DNA of 37,594 bases, from contig JASIAN010000192.1 in the NCBI GenBank assembly GCA_030042035.1, positions 1 to 37,594 of the forward strand. The letters are read 5' to 3'. Both the position numbers and the translations under genes were made by a program. The stretch is from Alphaproteobacteria bacterium. Its GTDB lineage: Bacteria > Pseudomonadota > Alphaproteobacteria > ATCC43930 > CGMCC-115725. Each line of letters starts with the position of its first letter. Within the stretch, counting starts at the first letter, position 1. The notes under the pieces are model-generated. The model saw nothing but the letters and a program-made list of their open reading frames with translations, made no database searches and was not told the origin of the DNA. Shown in pieces: positions 21,232 to 31,915 of the stretch.

Positions 21232-21878
21232 GCGGCGCGGCGGCGGCTGTCGTCCCGGACCGCGACTGCGCCCGGTGTCCGCGGCTCGCCGCGTTTCGCG
21301 CCGCACAACGGCTGGCCCATCCCGACTGGTTCAACGCGCCGGTGCCGTCCTTCGGCGATCCCGCGGCCGAATTGCTGATCGTCGGCCTGGCGCCGGGACT
21401 GCGCGGCGCCAACCGCACGGGGCGGCCGTTCACCGGCGACTTCGCCGGCGACCTGCTCTATCGCAGCCTCCTCAAGCACGGCTTTGCCGCCGGCGACTAC
21501 GGCGCCGACCCGGCCGACGGGCTTGTGCTGCGGCGCGCGCGCATCACCAACGCGGTGCGCTGCGTGCCGCCGCAGAACCGGCCGGCGCCGGTCGAGATCG
21601 AGGCGTGCCGCCCGTTTCTGGCGGCCGAATTGACGGCGATGGCAAACCTCAAGGCGATCCTCGCGCTCGGCGCCATCGCGCATACCGCCGTTCTGGCGGC
21701 GAAAGGGCTGAAACGTGCCGCCTATCCGTTCGCGCACGGCGCGATGCACGAACTGCCGGATGGTTCGCTGCTCGCGGACAGCTATCATTGCTCGCGCCTC
21801 AACACGAATACCGGCCGGCTCACCCCGGAAATGTTCGAGAGCGTCATCGCCGGGCTGGCGCAGCGGCTCGCAGGCTGA
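21228..21878 (+). CDS. Uracil-DNA glycosylase, family 5 (UDGb)
   Basis: A 216-residue iron-sulfur uracil-DNA glycosylase. Motif A reads GLAPGLRGANRTGRPFTGD, the UDGb form lacking the polar water-activating residue of other families. Motif B is YHCSRLNTNTGRLT. The four likely [4Fe-4S] cysteines are at 14 and 17 (CARC), 112 and 127. It removes uracil and some other deaminated bases to start base excision repair, and could hand AP sites to the xth product encoded about 10 kb away. The start is GTG overlapping the NYN stop. Confidence 0.93.
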   Translation: MSGAAAAVVPDRDCARCPRLAAFRAAQRLAHPDWFNAPVPSFGDPAAELLIVGLAPGLRGANRTGRPFTGDFAGDLLYRSLLKHGFAAGDYGADPADGLVLRRARITNAVRCVPPQNRPAPVEIEACRPFLAAELTAMANLKAILALGAIAHTAVLAAKGLKRAAYPFAHGAMHELPDGSLLADSYHCSRLNTNTGRLTPEMFESVIAGLAQRLAG

Positions 21879-21959
21879 TTAGCGGGCGCAGCGCGGGGTG
21901 GGAGCGCGCGCGGTTCGTCGCTAGACTGGCCGTTGGAACCGCATTTCCGGGAGCAAGCG

Positions 21960-22286
21960 ATGCTGGTCGTCACGACCGAGAACATACCTCATTACCGCGT
22001 CGTCGAGGTAAAGGGGCAGTGCTTCGGGGTCGTCGTGCGCAGCCGCGGCCTCGGCGGCAACATCATGGCCGGGCTGCGCTCGATCGTCGGCGGCGAGATC
22101 AGCGAATACACCCAGCTGCTGGAAGAAGCGCGGCGCCACGCAGTCGACCGGCTGGTGCAGAACGCGACGCTGATGGGCGCCAACGCCATCTTGATGATGC
22201 GCTTCGATTCCGCCGAGATCGGCCAGACGATGAGCGAAATCGTCGCGTACGGCACCGCCGCGGTCGTCGAACCGGACGCCGGGTGA
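21960..22286 (+). CDS. YbjQ/UPF0145 family protein
   Basis: A 108-residue member of the YbjQ (DUF74/UPF0145) family, sometimes called a heavy-metal-binding domain. It starts MLVVTTENIPHYRVVEVKG and has the conserved GEISEYTQLLEEARRHAVDRL and GANAILMMRFDS segments. These proteins form beta-barrel pentamers; no function is established. The ATG has GGGAG eight bases upstream. It follows the glycosylase gene by 81 bp. Confidence 0.93.
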   Translation: MLVVTTENIPHYRVVEVKGQCFGVVVRSRGLGGNIMAGLRSIVGGEISEYTQLLEEARRHAVDRLVQNATLMGANAILMMRFDSAEIGQTMSEIVAYGTAAVVEPDAG

Positions 22287-22417
22287 GAGCGGGCGTGCGC
22301 ACGATCGTCTTTCTGCTCGGCCTCGCCTTTGCCGGCGGTGCGCTTGCTGCGGCGGCGCCGGGTTGCTTCCCGGCCGTCGCCGGGCTGCATCCGGCCAGGC
22401 TTCTATGCCGTCGATGA
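22283..22417 (+). CDS. Possible small secreted peptide overlapping ybjQ
   Basis: A GTG at 22283 overlaps the ybjQ stop (GTGA) and opens a 44-residue frame. Its first 25 residues look like a signal peptide: Arg pair, then TIVFLLGLAFAGGALAAAA. The mature part would be only about 20 residues with two Cys. Shifting to the next frame near 22370 gives a more protein-like ending with FYAVDDWQ before a TGA at about 22424. This may therefore be a frameshifted or decayed longer exported protein, or chance. No independent ribosome site is obvious. Confidence 0.35.
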   Translation: MRAGVRTIVFLLGLAFAGGALAAAAPGCFPAVAGLHPARLLCRR

Positions 22418-22441
22418 CTGGCAATGACAGGGGAATGCGCA

Positions 22442-23419
22442 ATGAGAGCGGTTGTCTGCGAGGCATTCGGCGGCCCGGAGGTTCTGCACGTGCGCGAGGT
22501 GCCCGATCCGCCAGCGCCTGGGCCGGGCGAGGTGCAGGTGCGCATCCGCGCGCGCGGCGTGCAATACGTCGACGTGCTGATGCTGGCTGGCAAATACCAG
22601 TTCCGCCCGGACCCGCCGTTCGTGCCGGGTAACGAGGGGGCGGGCGAGATCGTCGCGGTCGGCGACGGCGTTGCGCGGTTCAAGATCGGCGACCGCGTCA
22701 TGAGCCGGCACCGCCTCGGCGCGTTCGCCGAACTCGGCAATGCGCGCGAGGAGAACTGCAACCCGGTGCCGGACGGCATGAGCACCGAGGAAGCCGCGGT
22801 ATTCAGCGGCGCCTATCACACCGCCTACCATGCGCTGTTGCAGCGCGGGCGGATGCAGCCGGGCGAGTGGGTGCTGATCCATGGCGCCGCCGGCGGCATC
22901 GGCATCGCCGCGATCCAGGTCGCCAAATTGTTCGGCGCCAAGGTCATCGCGACCGCCAGCACCGACGAGAAACGCCAGGCGTGTCTCGAAGAAGGGGCCG
23001 ATTACGCGATCGACTACCGCGGCGGCTTCCGCGACAAGGTCAAGGAACTGACCGGCGCGCATGACGGCGTCGATATCGTCTACGACCCGATCGGCGGCCA
23101 AGTTACCGAGGAGTCGCTGCGCGCGCTGGCCTATGGCGGCCGGCTGCTCGTGCTCGGGTTTCTCGGCGGCGGGCCGGCGACGCCGCGCACCAATTACCTC
23201 TTGATCAAATGCCTCGAAGTGATCGGCGTGCGGCTTGGCGCCGTCACCGAACACTGGCCGGAGGTTGGCCGCGACAACATGCGGAAGCTCGTCGAGCTGG
23301 CCGGCCAAGGCAAATTGCGCCCGCGCATTTCGCACCGCTTCCCACTGGACCGCGCCGGCGATGCAATCCAGGCGGTCATCGACCGCCGGGTCATCGGCAA
23401 GGCCGTGCTGCTCGGCTGA
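22442..23419 (+). CDS. Quinone oxidoreductase-like medium-chain dehydrogenase
   Basis: A 325-residue MDR-family NADPH-dependent oxidoreductase of the quinone reductase/crotonyl-CoA reductase-like type. It has a GroES-like N-terminal domain (PGNEGAGEIVAVGDGV at about 64-79) and the dinucleotide fold with HGAAGGIGIAAIQVAK at about 144-159. Zinc-binding cysteines of true alcohol dehydrogenases are absent, as in QOR enzymes. The substrate is unknown. ATG 22442 is preceded by AGGGGA. Its end faces the convergent epimerase gene across 58 bp, where I see no clear terminator. Confidence 0.93.
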   Translation: MRAVVCEAFGGPEVLHVREVPDPPAPGPGEVQVRIRARGVQYVDVLMLAGKYQFRPDPPFVPGNEGAGEIVAVGDGVARFKIGDRVMSRHRLGAFAELGNAREENCNPVPDGMSTEEAAVFSGAYHTAYHALLQRGRMQPGEWVLIHGAAGGIGIAAIQVAKLFGAKVIATASTDEKRQACLEEGADYAIDYRGGFRDKVKELTGAHDGVDIVYDPIGGQVTEESLRALAYGGRLLVLGFLGGGPATPRTNYLLIKCLEVIGVRLGAVTEHWPEVGRDNMRKLVELAGQGKLRPRISHRFPLDRAGDAIQAVIDRRVIGKAVLLG

Positions 23420-23477
23420 TGCCCAATCGCGCCGTTTCTGGCAGGAGCGGCGAATGCGGCCATTCCGGCGGCCATCG

Positions 23478-24488
23478 CTAGGCGCCGTAGAAGTCGCGAT
23501 ACCATCGCACGAAGCGTTCGATCCCGACCTCAATCGGCGTCGCTGGCGAAAATCCGACATCGCGCGCCAAATCGTCGATGTCGGCAAACGTCGCCGGCAC
23601 GTCGCCCGGCTGCATCGGCAAGAGCCGCATCTTTGCCTTGCGGCCGAGGCAGGTTTCCAGAATCTCGATAACCCGCAGCAACGCCACGGGCGTGTGATTG
23701 CCGATATTATAAAGGCGGTATGGGGCTTGGCTGGTGGCGGGGTCGGGGCGATCGCTGCGCCACGCCGGATCGGGCGCCGCCGGCCGGTCGAGGAGGCGGA
23801 CGAGGCCGCCGACGATGTCGTCGATATAGGTGAAATCCCGCATCATTGCGCCGCGGTTGAACACGTCGATCGGCTCGCCGGCGAGGATCGCGCGGGTGAA
23901 CAAAAACAGTGCCATGTCGGGCCGGCCCCAAGGGCCGTAAACGGTGAAAAAGCGCACGCCGGTGGCTGGCAGCCGGAACAAGTGGCTGTAGGCGTGCGCC
24001 AGCAATTCGTCGGCTCTTTTGGTGGCGGCATAGACGCTGACCGGATGATCGACGCTCTGATGCGCCGAAAACGGCATGAGCGTGAGGGCGCCGTAGACCG
24101 AGCTCGACGATGCGTATATCAGGTGACCGACCTGGTGACGGCGACACGCTTCCAGAATATTGACAAAGCCGACGACGTTGCTGGTGACGTAGGCCTGCGG
24201 ATTCACCAGCGAATAGCGGACGCCGGCCTGCGCCGCCAGATTGACGACAATTTCAAAGCTGTGCTCGGCAAACAGCCGGGTGATCCCCGCCTCGTCGGCG
24301 AGATCGAGGCGCGCGAAAGCGAACCCCGGCATCGCCTCAAGCCGGCGCAGCCGCGCTTCCTTTAGCGTCACGTCATAATAATCGTTGAGATTGTCGAGAC
24401 CAATGACCGGCCGGCCCTGTTCCAAGAGCGCAACGGCGAGGTGAAATCCGATAAAGCCCGCGGCACCGGTCACCAATATCGGGGTCAT
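23478..24488 (-). CDS. NAD-dependent nucleotide-sugar epimerase (UDP-glucuronate 4-epimerase-like)
   Basis: An extended short-chain dehydrogenase of 336 residues with the NAD-binding GAAGFIGFH at 7-15 and the catalytic YAATK (Tyr and Lys) in [38 protein letters not shown] and [19 protein letters not shown] are typical of the UDP-glucuronate 4-epimerase (GAE/LpsL) group. The product would be UDP-galacturonate or a related sugar for envelope polysaccharide. ATG 24488 has GAGAGG upstream. It is transcribed divergently from a nucleotide-sugar dehydrogenase, which could supply its uronic acid substrate. No glycosyltransferase is adjacent. Confidence 0.92.
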   Translation of the reverse strand: MTPILVTGAAGFIGFHLAVALLEQGRPVIGLDNLNDYYDVTLKEARLRRLEAMPGFAFARLDLADEAGITRLFAEHSFEIVVNLAAQAGVRYSLVNPQAYVTSNVVGFVNILEACRRHQVGHLIYASSSSVYGALTLMPFSAHQSVDHPVSVYAATKRADELLAHAYSHLFRLPATGVRFFTVYGPWGRPDMALFLFTRAILAGEPIDVFNRGAMMRDFTYIDDIVGGLVRLLDRPAAPDPAWRSDRPDPATSQAPYRLYNIGNHTPVALLRVIEILETCLGRKAKMRLLPMQPGDVPATFADIDDLARDVGFSPATPIEVGIERFVRWYRDFYGA

Positions 24489-24696
24489 CGAGCCGTGCCT
24501 CTCATACCCTTTCGCCAACGGGCGCCGCACGCGGTCCGGGATGCGACAGGCGCCAAATCGCGGCGCTTCCTGACTGCCCACCGCGGCCGGCGCTCATCAC
24601 CGCTCGCGCGGCGCGATTGTCTAACCTCAGCCGATGCCGTAAAACCGCGCGCCAGTCCATCCCTCTCTACCCGCCCTATAACATCGGCGAACCGGC
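24489..24696. promoter_or_regulatory. Divergent intergenic region of the sugar-nucleotide genes
   Basis: This gap of 208 bp must carry the promoters for both nucleotide-sugar genes. On the plus strand TATAAC (24677-24682) is a good -10 ending 14 bp before the dehydrogenase ATG. A start near 24689 would leave a leader of about 8 nt without a ribosome site, that is, a nearly leaderless mRNA. No good -35 is seen. The epimerase promoter was not identified. Confidence 0.35.
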
Positions 24697-25976
<1,280 letters not shown>

Positions 25977-25980
<4 letters not shown>

Positions 25981-26114
25981 CCGCGCCGCGGCCGAGTTGC
26001 CGCTTGACAATCTCCCGATCGGTCGGCGGCGCCATTCGGTCCGGCAGCCTCAACCTGTACCTGTGGCTGATCGGCGCGCCGCTTGTCATCATTCTGCTGA
26101 CGGCGTTCGGCTAG
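25977..26114 (+). CDS. Small single-helix membrane protein (putative)
   Basis: A GTG at 25977 overlapping the dehydrogenase stop (GTGA) opens a 45-residue frame ending at a TAG at 26112-26114. The last 20 residues (SLNLYLWLIGAPLVIILLTA) form a clear membrane helix after a basic, Ser-rich start. The frame is sandwiched between two same-strand genes with close spacing, as expected for an operon member. No independent ribosome site is seen. The first 25 residues look less protein-like, so the true start may be further in. The function is unknown. Confidence 0.45.
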
Positions 26115-26155
26115 GATCGGACGCCCGATCAGACAATCTCCCTCGGAAGCGAGCG

Positions 26156-26770
26156 ATGACAAAAATCATCCTGGTGCGGCACGGCCACGTCGAAGGCATT
26201 TCGCCCGAGCGCTTCCGCGGTCGCGCCGACCTGCCGCTGACCGAGCAGGGCCGGCAGCAGGCCGCGGCAACAGCGCGATACGTCGCGGCGCGCTGGCGTC
26301 CGAATGCGGTCTTTACCAGTCCGCTGTCGCGCTGCCGGGCGGTCGCCACAGCGATTGCCACACCCTTCAATCTCGAAGCTGAGCCGGTCTTCGGTCTTAT
26401 CGACATCGACTACGGGGAATGGCAGGGCCTGACCCCGGACGAGGTCAAGGCGCGGTGGCCGCAACCCTTGGCGACATGGTACCGGGCCCCGGACGCGGCG
26501 CAGATCCCCGGCGGCGAGACGCTGCTTCGCGTGCGCTATCGCGCGGCCGCGGCGCTGCGGGACATCGCCGCGAAACATCCGAACAAGACGGTCGTCGCCG
26601 TCGCGCACGACGTCGTCAATCGCGTGCTGCTGTTGCATGCGCTTGCGGCGCCGCTTTCCAGCTTTTGGCGCATCAGGCAGGACCCGTGCGGCATCAACGA
26701 GATCGACATGACCGACGAGCGCAGCATCGTCCTCGCCGTCAATCACACGAACCACCTGCAAGGCTGCTGA
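26156..26770 (+). CDS. Histidine phosphatase family protein (phosphoglycerate mutase-like)
   Basis: A 204-residue histidine phosphatase-superfamily enzyme. The phospho-acceptor RHG motif is ILVRHGHVEG (His9), with the second Arg in FTSPLSRCRAVATAI. The proton donor Glu is probably in IDYGEWQGLTPDEV, and the second catalytic His is in VVAVAHDVVNRVLLLHAL. It resembles CobC and broad-specificity phosphatases more than glycolytic phosphoglycerate mutase. The ATG at 26156 has GGAAGCGAGCG upstream. Its last 32 bp overlap the convergent hydrogenase protease gene. Confidence 0.9.
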   Translation: MTKIILVRHGHVEGISPERFRGRADLPLTEQGRQQAAATARYVAARWRPNAVFTSPLSRCRAVATAIATPFNLEAEPVFGLIDIDYGEWQGLTPDEVKARWPQPLATWYRAPDAAQIPGGETLLRVRYRAAAALRDIAAKHPNKTVVAVAHDVVNRVLLLHALAAPLSSFWRIRQDPCGINEIDMTDERSIVLAVNHTNHLQGC

Positions 26771-27236
26771 GCGCCCGCATCGCCCTGGTCTCCGACAGGA
26801 TCAGATCGGCAAGGCGCGGCACCGCCGCCGCGACCGGCGGCGACAACGCCGCGCCGGCCTCCCACACCGATCCTTGGACGAGATAGATGAGGCACGGCAA
26901 CGGCAGCGCGCCGAGCGCGCGCGTCAGCTCGATCGCCTCGGCGAGGCCCAAACCATGACTCGATCGCGCGCGGCCGGCCGGCACGCATTGGGCGGCGACG
27001 TCGAGCCGGCGCACCGTGCCGGGCTTGGCGCCGAACGCGGCCGCGTCGATGATGATCGCGCTCGCCGCGCGGCGCAGCCGATCGACGAGGTCCGTCGCCT
27101 CGCCGTTGCACTCGATAATCTTGACGCCAGCCAGAGAATGATCGCGCAGCCGCTGCGCGACGAGCCGGCCGGCCGCGTCATCGCCGCGCTGCGGATTGCC
27201 GATGCCGATGACGGTGATTGCGGCACGCTCAGCCAT
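26739..27236 (-). CDS. [NiFe] hydrogenase maturation protease
   Basis: A 165-residue member of the HyaD/HybD/HycI endopeptidase family that trims the C-terminal extension of the large subunit after Ni insertion. The family start VIGIGNPQRGDDAAG (with the nickel-sensing Asp) is at about 9-23, and a second acidic ligand is in IIIDAAAFGAKPGTV. A His of the third ligand site is plausibly in SSHGLGLAEAIEL. The gene begins 8 bp inside the large subunit gene, its likely substrate. It overlaps the convergent phosphatase gene by 32 bp at its 3' end. Other Hyp maturation genes are not in the window. Confidence 0.93.
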   Translation of the reverse strand: MAERAAITVIGIGNPQRGDDAAGRLVAQRLRDHSLAGVKIIECNGEATDLVDRLRRAASAIIIDAAAFGAKPGTVRRLDVAAQCVPAGRARSSHGLGLAEAIELTRALGALPLPCLIYLVQGSVWEAGAALSPPVAAAVPRLADLILSETRAMRALSSLAGGSCD

Positions 27237-28536
27237 CGCCGGCGCCGCGGTCCACCGTCAGCCGCAGGAAATGCGTCGCGCAGGAGATGCACGGGTCGTA
27301 ATTGCGGATCGCGGCTTCGCAGCGCAGCCGCAGTTGGGCGTCCGGCAGCGCCAGCCAGGAGCCGGCGAATTCGCGCAAATCCTCTTCGATCGAGGCCTGG
27401 TTCTGCGCCGTCGGCGGCACGATGTTGGCGGCCGCGATCGTGCCGTCGGCATCGAGTTCGTAACGGTGATAGAGCAGGCCGCGCGGCGCTTCGGTGGCGC
27501 CGTGCCCCACCGATGGGCGTGGCGCCGGCAGCGCCACGGCCGGCTCGGCCGGCCGCTCGTATGCCGCGATGATGCGGCGCGCCTCGATGCAGGCATACAG
27601 CACTTCGAGCGCGCGCACGATGATCCCCTGATAGGGGTTGCGGCAGACGGCGCCGACCCCGGCCGCGCGCGCCGCCTGCTGCACGTCGGCCGGCAAACGG
27701 TCGAAATTCAGCGCAAAGCGGGCGAGCGGCCCCGCAAGATAGCCGGAGCGGCCGTCGAGCCGCGATTGCAGCGCATGCGTGTAGGGGACGTGCTGCTCGG
27801 CAAAATGCTGATCGTATTCCGCGACGGCAATGTCGAGGCCGCGGCTGGAGACGATCTGCCCTTCGTTCATCGGGTATTCGTTCGGATGGCGCAGCGCGAC
27901 GAATTCGTAGTCGCGCGACAGGTCGGGAAAATCGAAGCCGGCGACCCAGCTGACCGTGTCGCGCGCCGCCGCTTCGGCCCAGTCGAGGCGCTCGGCGAGC
28001 GGCTTCAGCTCCTGCGGCGTCGGCACGCGATAGAAGCCGCCGACCTTGACGTTGATCGGATGCACTTCGCGGCCGCCCAGCACCCGCAAAATCTCGTTGC
28101 CGACCTTCTTCAATTGCAGGCCGCGCTCGACCGCTGCGCGCTGCGTGCGCGCCAGCTCAATCGCGCTTTCGGCCCCGAGAAAATCGGGCGCCTGCAGCAG
28201 GTAGATGTGCAGCGTGTGGCTCTCGATCCATTCGCCGCAGTAAAGCAGCCGGCGCAGGGCCCGCAATTGCCCCCCGGCGGTGACGCCGAGCGCCGCTTCC
28301 ATCGCGTGCACCGCACTCATCTGGTAGGCCACCGGGCAGATGCCGCAGATGCGTGACGTGATGTCGGGCGCTTCGGAATAATGCCGACCGCGTAGCAGCG
28401 CCTCGAAAAAGCGCGGCGGCTCAAAGATGCGCAATTCGGCGCGATCGACCCGGTCACTGCGCACGCTGAGGTGCAGCGCGCCCTCGCCCTCGACGCGCGC
28501 CAGATAGCCGACCTCGATCGTGCGGCTACGGGCCAT
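27229..28536 (-). CDS. hyhL: [NiFe] hydrogenase large (alpha) subunit, group 3b-like
   Basis: The catalytic subunit carrying the Ni-Fe(CN)2CO site, 435 residues from the ATG at 28536 ([10 protein letters not shown], then [12 protein letters not shown]). Ligand cysteines are in [15 protein letters not shown] (Cys64, Cys67) and in the C-terminal DPCISCATH (Cys416, Cys419). A 13-residue tail after His422 is the part to be removed by the protease encoded next. The residue three after the second Cys of the first motif plus one, often His, is Tyr71. The short length and gene order point to the cytosolic group 3b (NADP-linked) type. An upstream ATG at 28575 has no ribosome site. The start overlaps the small subunit gene by 11 bp. 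Confidence 0.95.
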   Translation of the reverse strand: MARSRTIEVGYLARVEGEGALHLSVRSDRVDRAELRIFEPPRFFEALLRGRHYSEAPDITSRICGICPVAYQMSAVHAMEAALGVTAGGQLRALRRLLYCGEWIESHTLHIYLLQAPDFLGAESAIELARTQRAAVERGLQLKKVGNEILRVLGGREVHPINVKVGGFYRVPTPQELKPLAERLDWAEAAARDTVSWVAGFDFPDLSRDYEFVALRHPNEYPMNEGQIVSSRGLDIAVAEYDQHFAEQHVPYTHALQSRLDGRSGYLAGPLARFALNFDRLPADVQQAARAAGVGAVCRNPYQGIIVRALEVLYACIEARRIIAAYERPAEPAVALPAPRPSVGHGATEAPRGLLYHRYELDADGTIAAANIVPPTAQNQASIEEDLREFAGSWLALPDAQLRLRCEAAIRNYDPCISCATHFLRLTVDRGAGDG

Positions 28537-29305
28537 GCCGGCGGCTTTCGTCGCGGAACGCGTCGGCGTCGGCATTGAATGTGCGGTAGAGCCGCATGAT
28601 TTCGCCGTCGCCGAGGCCGAGACGCCGCAGCCAGGCGGCGAGCGCCGCGGTGTTCGGCGTCTCCTTCGGCCCGAAACAGCCGTAGCAGCCGCGGTTATGG
28701 CTCGGGCACAAGACGCCGCAGCCCGTTTGCGTGACGGGGCCGAGACACGCCGTGCCGTGCGCGACCATTACGCACAGATTGCCCTCGCGCTTGCAGTCGA
28801 GGCAGACACTGTGCGCCGGCACATTCGGCTTGCGGCCATACAAAAAGGCGGTCATCACGTCGAGGAGTTGCGTCTTGTCGATCGGACAGCCGCGCAGTTC
28901 GAAATCGACCGGCACGTGGCGGGCAATCGCAGTCGAGGCGCTGAGCGTCTCGATATATTGCGGGCTGGCATAGACCGCGGCGGCGAAGGCGCGCACATCG
29001 GCGAAATTGCGCAAAGCCTGGATACCGCCGGCCGTCGCGCAGGCACCGATCGTGACGAGCTTTTTCGAGGCGCGCCGGACGGCCTGGATGCGCTCCCGAT
29101 CATGCGGTGTCGTGACCGAGCCTTCGACCAGCGACAGGTCGTAGGGACCGCGGATTTGGCCGCGCCGTGCCTCGGGGAAATAGGCGATTTCGACAGCGTC
29201 GGCCAAGGCCAGCAGTTCGTCCTCGCAATCGAGGATCGTCAGCTGGCAGCCGTCGCACGACGCGAATTTCCACACTGCGAGCTTCGGCCGCCGCGCCGCA
29301 GGCAT
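28526..29305 (-). CDS. hyhS: [NiFe] hydrogenase small (delta) subunit, group 3b-like
   Basis: The electron-transfer subunit, 259 residues, without a Tat signal, so cytosolic. The proximal [4Fe-4S] cluster ligands are Cys17 and Cys20 (SCDGCQ), Cys89 ([10 protein letters not shown]) and Cys140 (RGCPID). Eight further cysteines (168, 171, 178, 187; 196, 200, 207, 210) fit two more [4Fe-4S] clusters, as in the compact small subunits of group 3 enzymes. It passes electrons from the Ni-Fe site towards the FeS and flavin subunits encoded upstream. Its start is 2 bp after the gamma subunit stop, and its end overlaps hyhL. Confidence 0.95.
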   Translation of the reverse strand: MPAARRPKLAVWKFASCDGCQLTILDCEDELLALADAVEIAYFPEARRGQIRGPYDLSLVEGSVTTPHDRERIQAVRRASKKLVTIGACATAGGIQALRNFADVRAFAAAVYASPQYIETLSASTAIARHVPVDFELRGCPIDKTQLLDVMTAFLYGRKPNVPAHSVCLDCKREGNLCVMVAHGTACLGPVTQTGCGVLCPSHNRGCYGCFGPKETPNTAALAAWLRRLGLGDGEIMRLYRTFNADADAFRDESRRHGP

Positions 29306-29307
29306 GT

Positions 29308-30141
29308 CTAGAGCTCCCGGATCGTCAAGAGCGGACGGACGCGATCATAGCGCATGACGGCGCCGTCGCGGCAGATGAGGCTGCCGCCGAACTGGCAACG
29401 GCCGCATTGCCCGACCGCGCATTTCATATTGCGTTCGAGCGACAGGTGAATGCGCGCGGGCGCGATGCCGGCCGCCTCCAGCGCGCTCGCGGTAAAGCGC
29501 ATCATGATCTCCGGGCCGCACACGAAGGCGGTCGCATGCGCGGCAGCAAAGCCGGCGCGGCCGATCAATTTCGTCACGACTCCGACATTGCCGTGCCACC
29601 TCTGGTCGGCGTGATCGACGGTGACAGCGACCTCGACATCGAGCCGCCGCCAGCGCTCGACCTCGCTGCGATAGAGAATGTCGGCCGGGCTGCGGGTGCC
29701 GTAGAGCACGGCGATGCGGCCATATCGCCCGCGCTCGGCGAGCGCCCGGCGGATCGCGCCGCGCAGCGGCGCGAGGCCGAGGCCGCCGGCGACAATGACG
29801 AGATCGCCCCCCGCCGCTTCGGCGAGCGGCCAGGTCGTGCCAAACGGACCGCGCAGCCCTAGCGCGGCACCCGGCCGCAGCGCCGCCAGCGCCTCGGAAA
29901 CGGCGCCGACGGCGCGGATCGTATGGACGAGCGGCCCCGTTGCGGCGGCATCGCTGCTGACGCTGACCGGGATCTCCCCGATGCCGAACGCGTAGAGCAT
30001 GTTGAACTGGCCAGGCTCGCCGGCCATGCCGGCGGCATCGAGCGCGAGGCTCCACGTGTCGTGCGTCTCGCGCCGCCGCGATCGCACCCGCGCGATGCGC
30101 GGCAGGAACGGCGCAGACGCGCCATCAGCGCGGGCTGCCAT
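29308..30141 (-). CDS. hyhG: Hydrogenase gamma subunit, FAD/NAD(P)-binding 2Fe-2S reductase
   Basis: A 277-residue ferredoxin-NADP+ reductase-like diaphorase subunit. The FAD-binding barrel contains [20 protein letters not shown], the NAD(P) domain has [17 protein letters not shown] and FVCGPEIMM, and the C-terminal [2Fe-2S] site has [17 protein letters not shown] (Cx4Cx2Cx7C). It resembles dihydroorotate dehydrogenase PyrK and sulfhydrogenase gamma subunits. In this complex it would exchange electrons between the FeS chain and NAD(P)H. The ATG at 30141 lies 17 bp within the upstream cNMP-fold gene. Confidence 0.93.
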   Translation of the reverse strand: MAARADGASAPFLPRIARVRSRRRETHDTWSLALDAAGMAGEPGQFNMLYAFGIGEIPVSVSSDAAATGPLVHTIRAVGAVSEALAALRPGAALGLRGPFGTTWPLAEAAGGDLVIVAGGLGLAPLRGAIRRALAERGRYGRIAVLYGTRSPADILYRSEVERWRRLDVEVAVTVDHADQRWHGNVGVVTKLIGRAGFAAAHATAFVCGPEIMMRFTASALEAAGIAPARIHLSLERNMKCAVGQCGRCQFGGSLICRDGAVMRYDRVRPLLTIREL

Positions 30142-30591
30142 AGACATCGAGCATCTGCAGTTGCGCGGCATGCAGGCGCTGCACCAGCAGCGTCATGAAC
30201 CGCTTCATCAGCTCGTAGCCGAAATCATGGTTTTGCTCGGCCTTGTCGCGCAGGCAGCCGGCATCGATCGCCAGCGCACGGGTCAATTCCACCGCCTGCG
30301 CATCAAAGACCCAGCGGTAGGGCGGCACGAGCCATGCGACGCCCGCGATGTCGCCGGGGCCGAGCGTCAGGAAGCGCAGCGGTCCCTTCCCCGGGGCCAC
30401 GATCTCGAGCACGACATGGCCATGCCGGATCACGAAGAACTGGTCGGCCGGCTCGCCCTCGCGGAACAGATAACCGCCGCGGTCGATCCGGATGTTGCGC
30501 GCGCAGCCGCCGATCAGCTCGCAATACTCGCGCGCCAGGCCGGCAAAAAACGGATGCTCGCAGATCAGATGGTCGAGGCTGCGCGTCCGCA

Positions 30592-30592
<1 letters not shown>
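30125..30592 (-). CDS. Stand-alone cyclic-nucleotide-binding-fold protein in the hydrogenase operon
   Basis: A 155-residue protein consisting of one CRP/cNMP-type beta-barrel (about 10-110; [23 protein letters not shown]) plus C-terminal helices. It lacks the helix-turn-helix of a CRP/FNR regulator. The phosphate-binding cassette position reads [15 protein letters not shown], without the usual Glu and Arg-x-Ala, so cAMP binding is doubtful. It is embedded between the beta and gamma subunit genes with a 1-bp overlap (TGATG) upstream and a 17-bp overlap downstream. It is therefore likely made in step with the enzyme and may be an accessory or allosteric subunit. Confidence 0.85.
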
Positions 30593-31755
<1,163 letters not shown>

Positions 31756-31870
31756 GGCGCCGATGGTATCGCAAAAATGCAGCGCCGACCTGCGGTAAAC
31801 GCCTAGACGCGACTGAAGAGATCGTCCGGATGATGTGCCGCGCTACCGCGGCGCAGGATGCGGACAACGC

Positions 31871-31899
31871 AAAACGGGCGCAGCCGAGGCTGCGCCCGT
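31871..31899 (-). terminator. Rho-independent terminator of the His-rich lipoprotein gene
   Basis: On the minus strand ACGGGCGCAGC (31899-31889) pairs perfectly with GCTGCGCCCGT (31884-31874) around a CTCG loop. TTTT follows (31874-31871), of which the first T is also the last stem base. It starts 17 bp after the lipoprotein stop, so it separates that gene from the hydrogenase operon downstream and implies the operon has its own promoter within 31756-31870. Confidence 0.85.
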
Positions 31900-31915
31900 C
31901 GCGTCGAGGCTCGGC

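Noticed and set aside
28537-28575. Upstream ATG at 28575 as start of the hydrogenase large subunit
   Set aside because: There is no ribosome site, the extra 13 residues are unlike the family, and it would enlarge the overlap with the small subunit gene. The ATG at 28536 gives the usual beginning.
31756-31870. Possible sigma54 (-24/-12) promoter for the hydrogenase operon (GGCGC...TTTTTGC)
   Set aside because: The GG and GC elements are 12 bp apart instead of 10, and no upstream activator site is seen.
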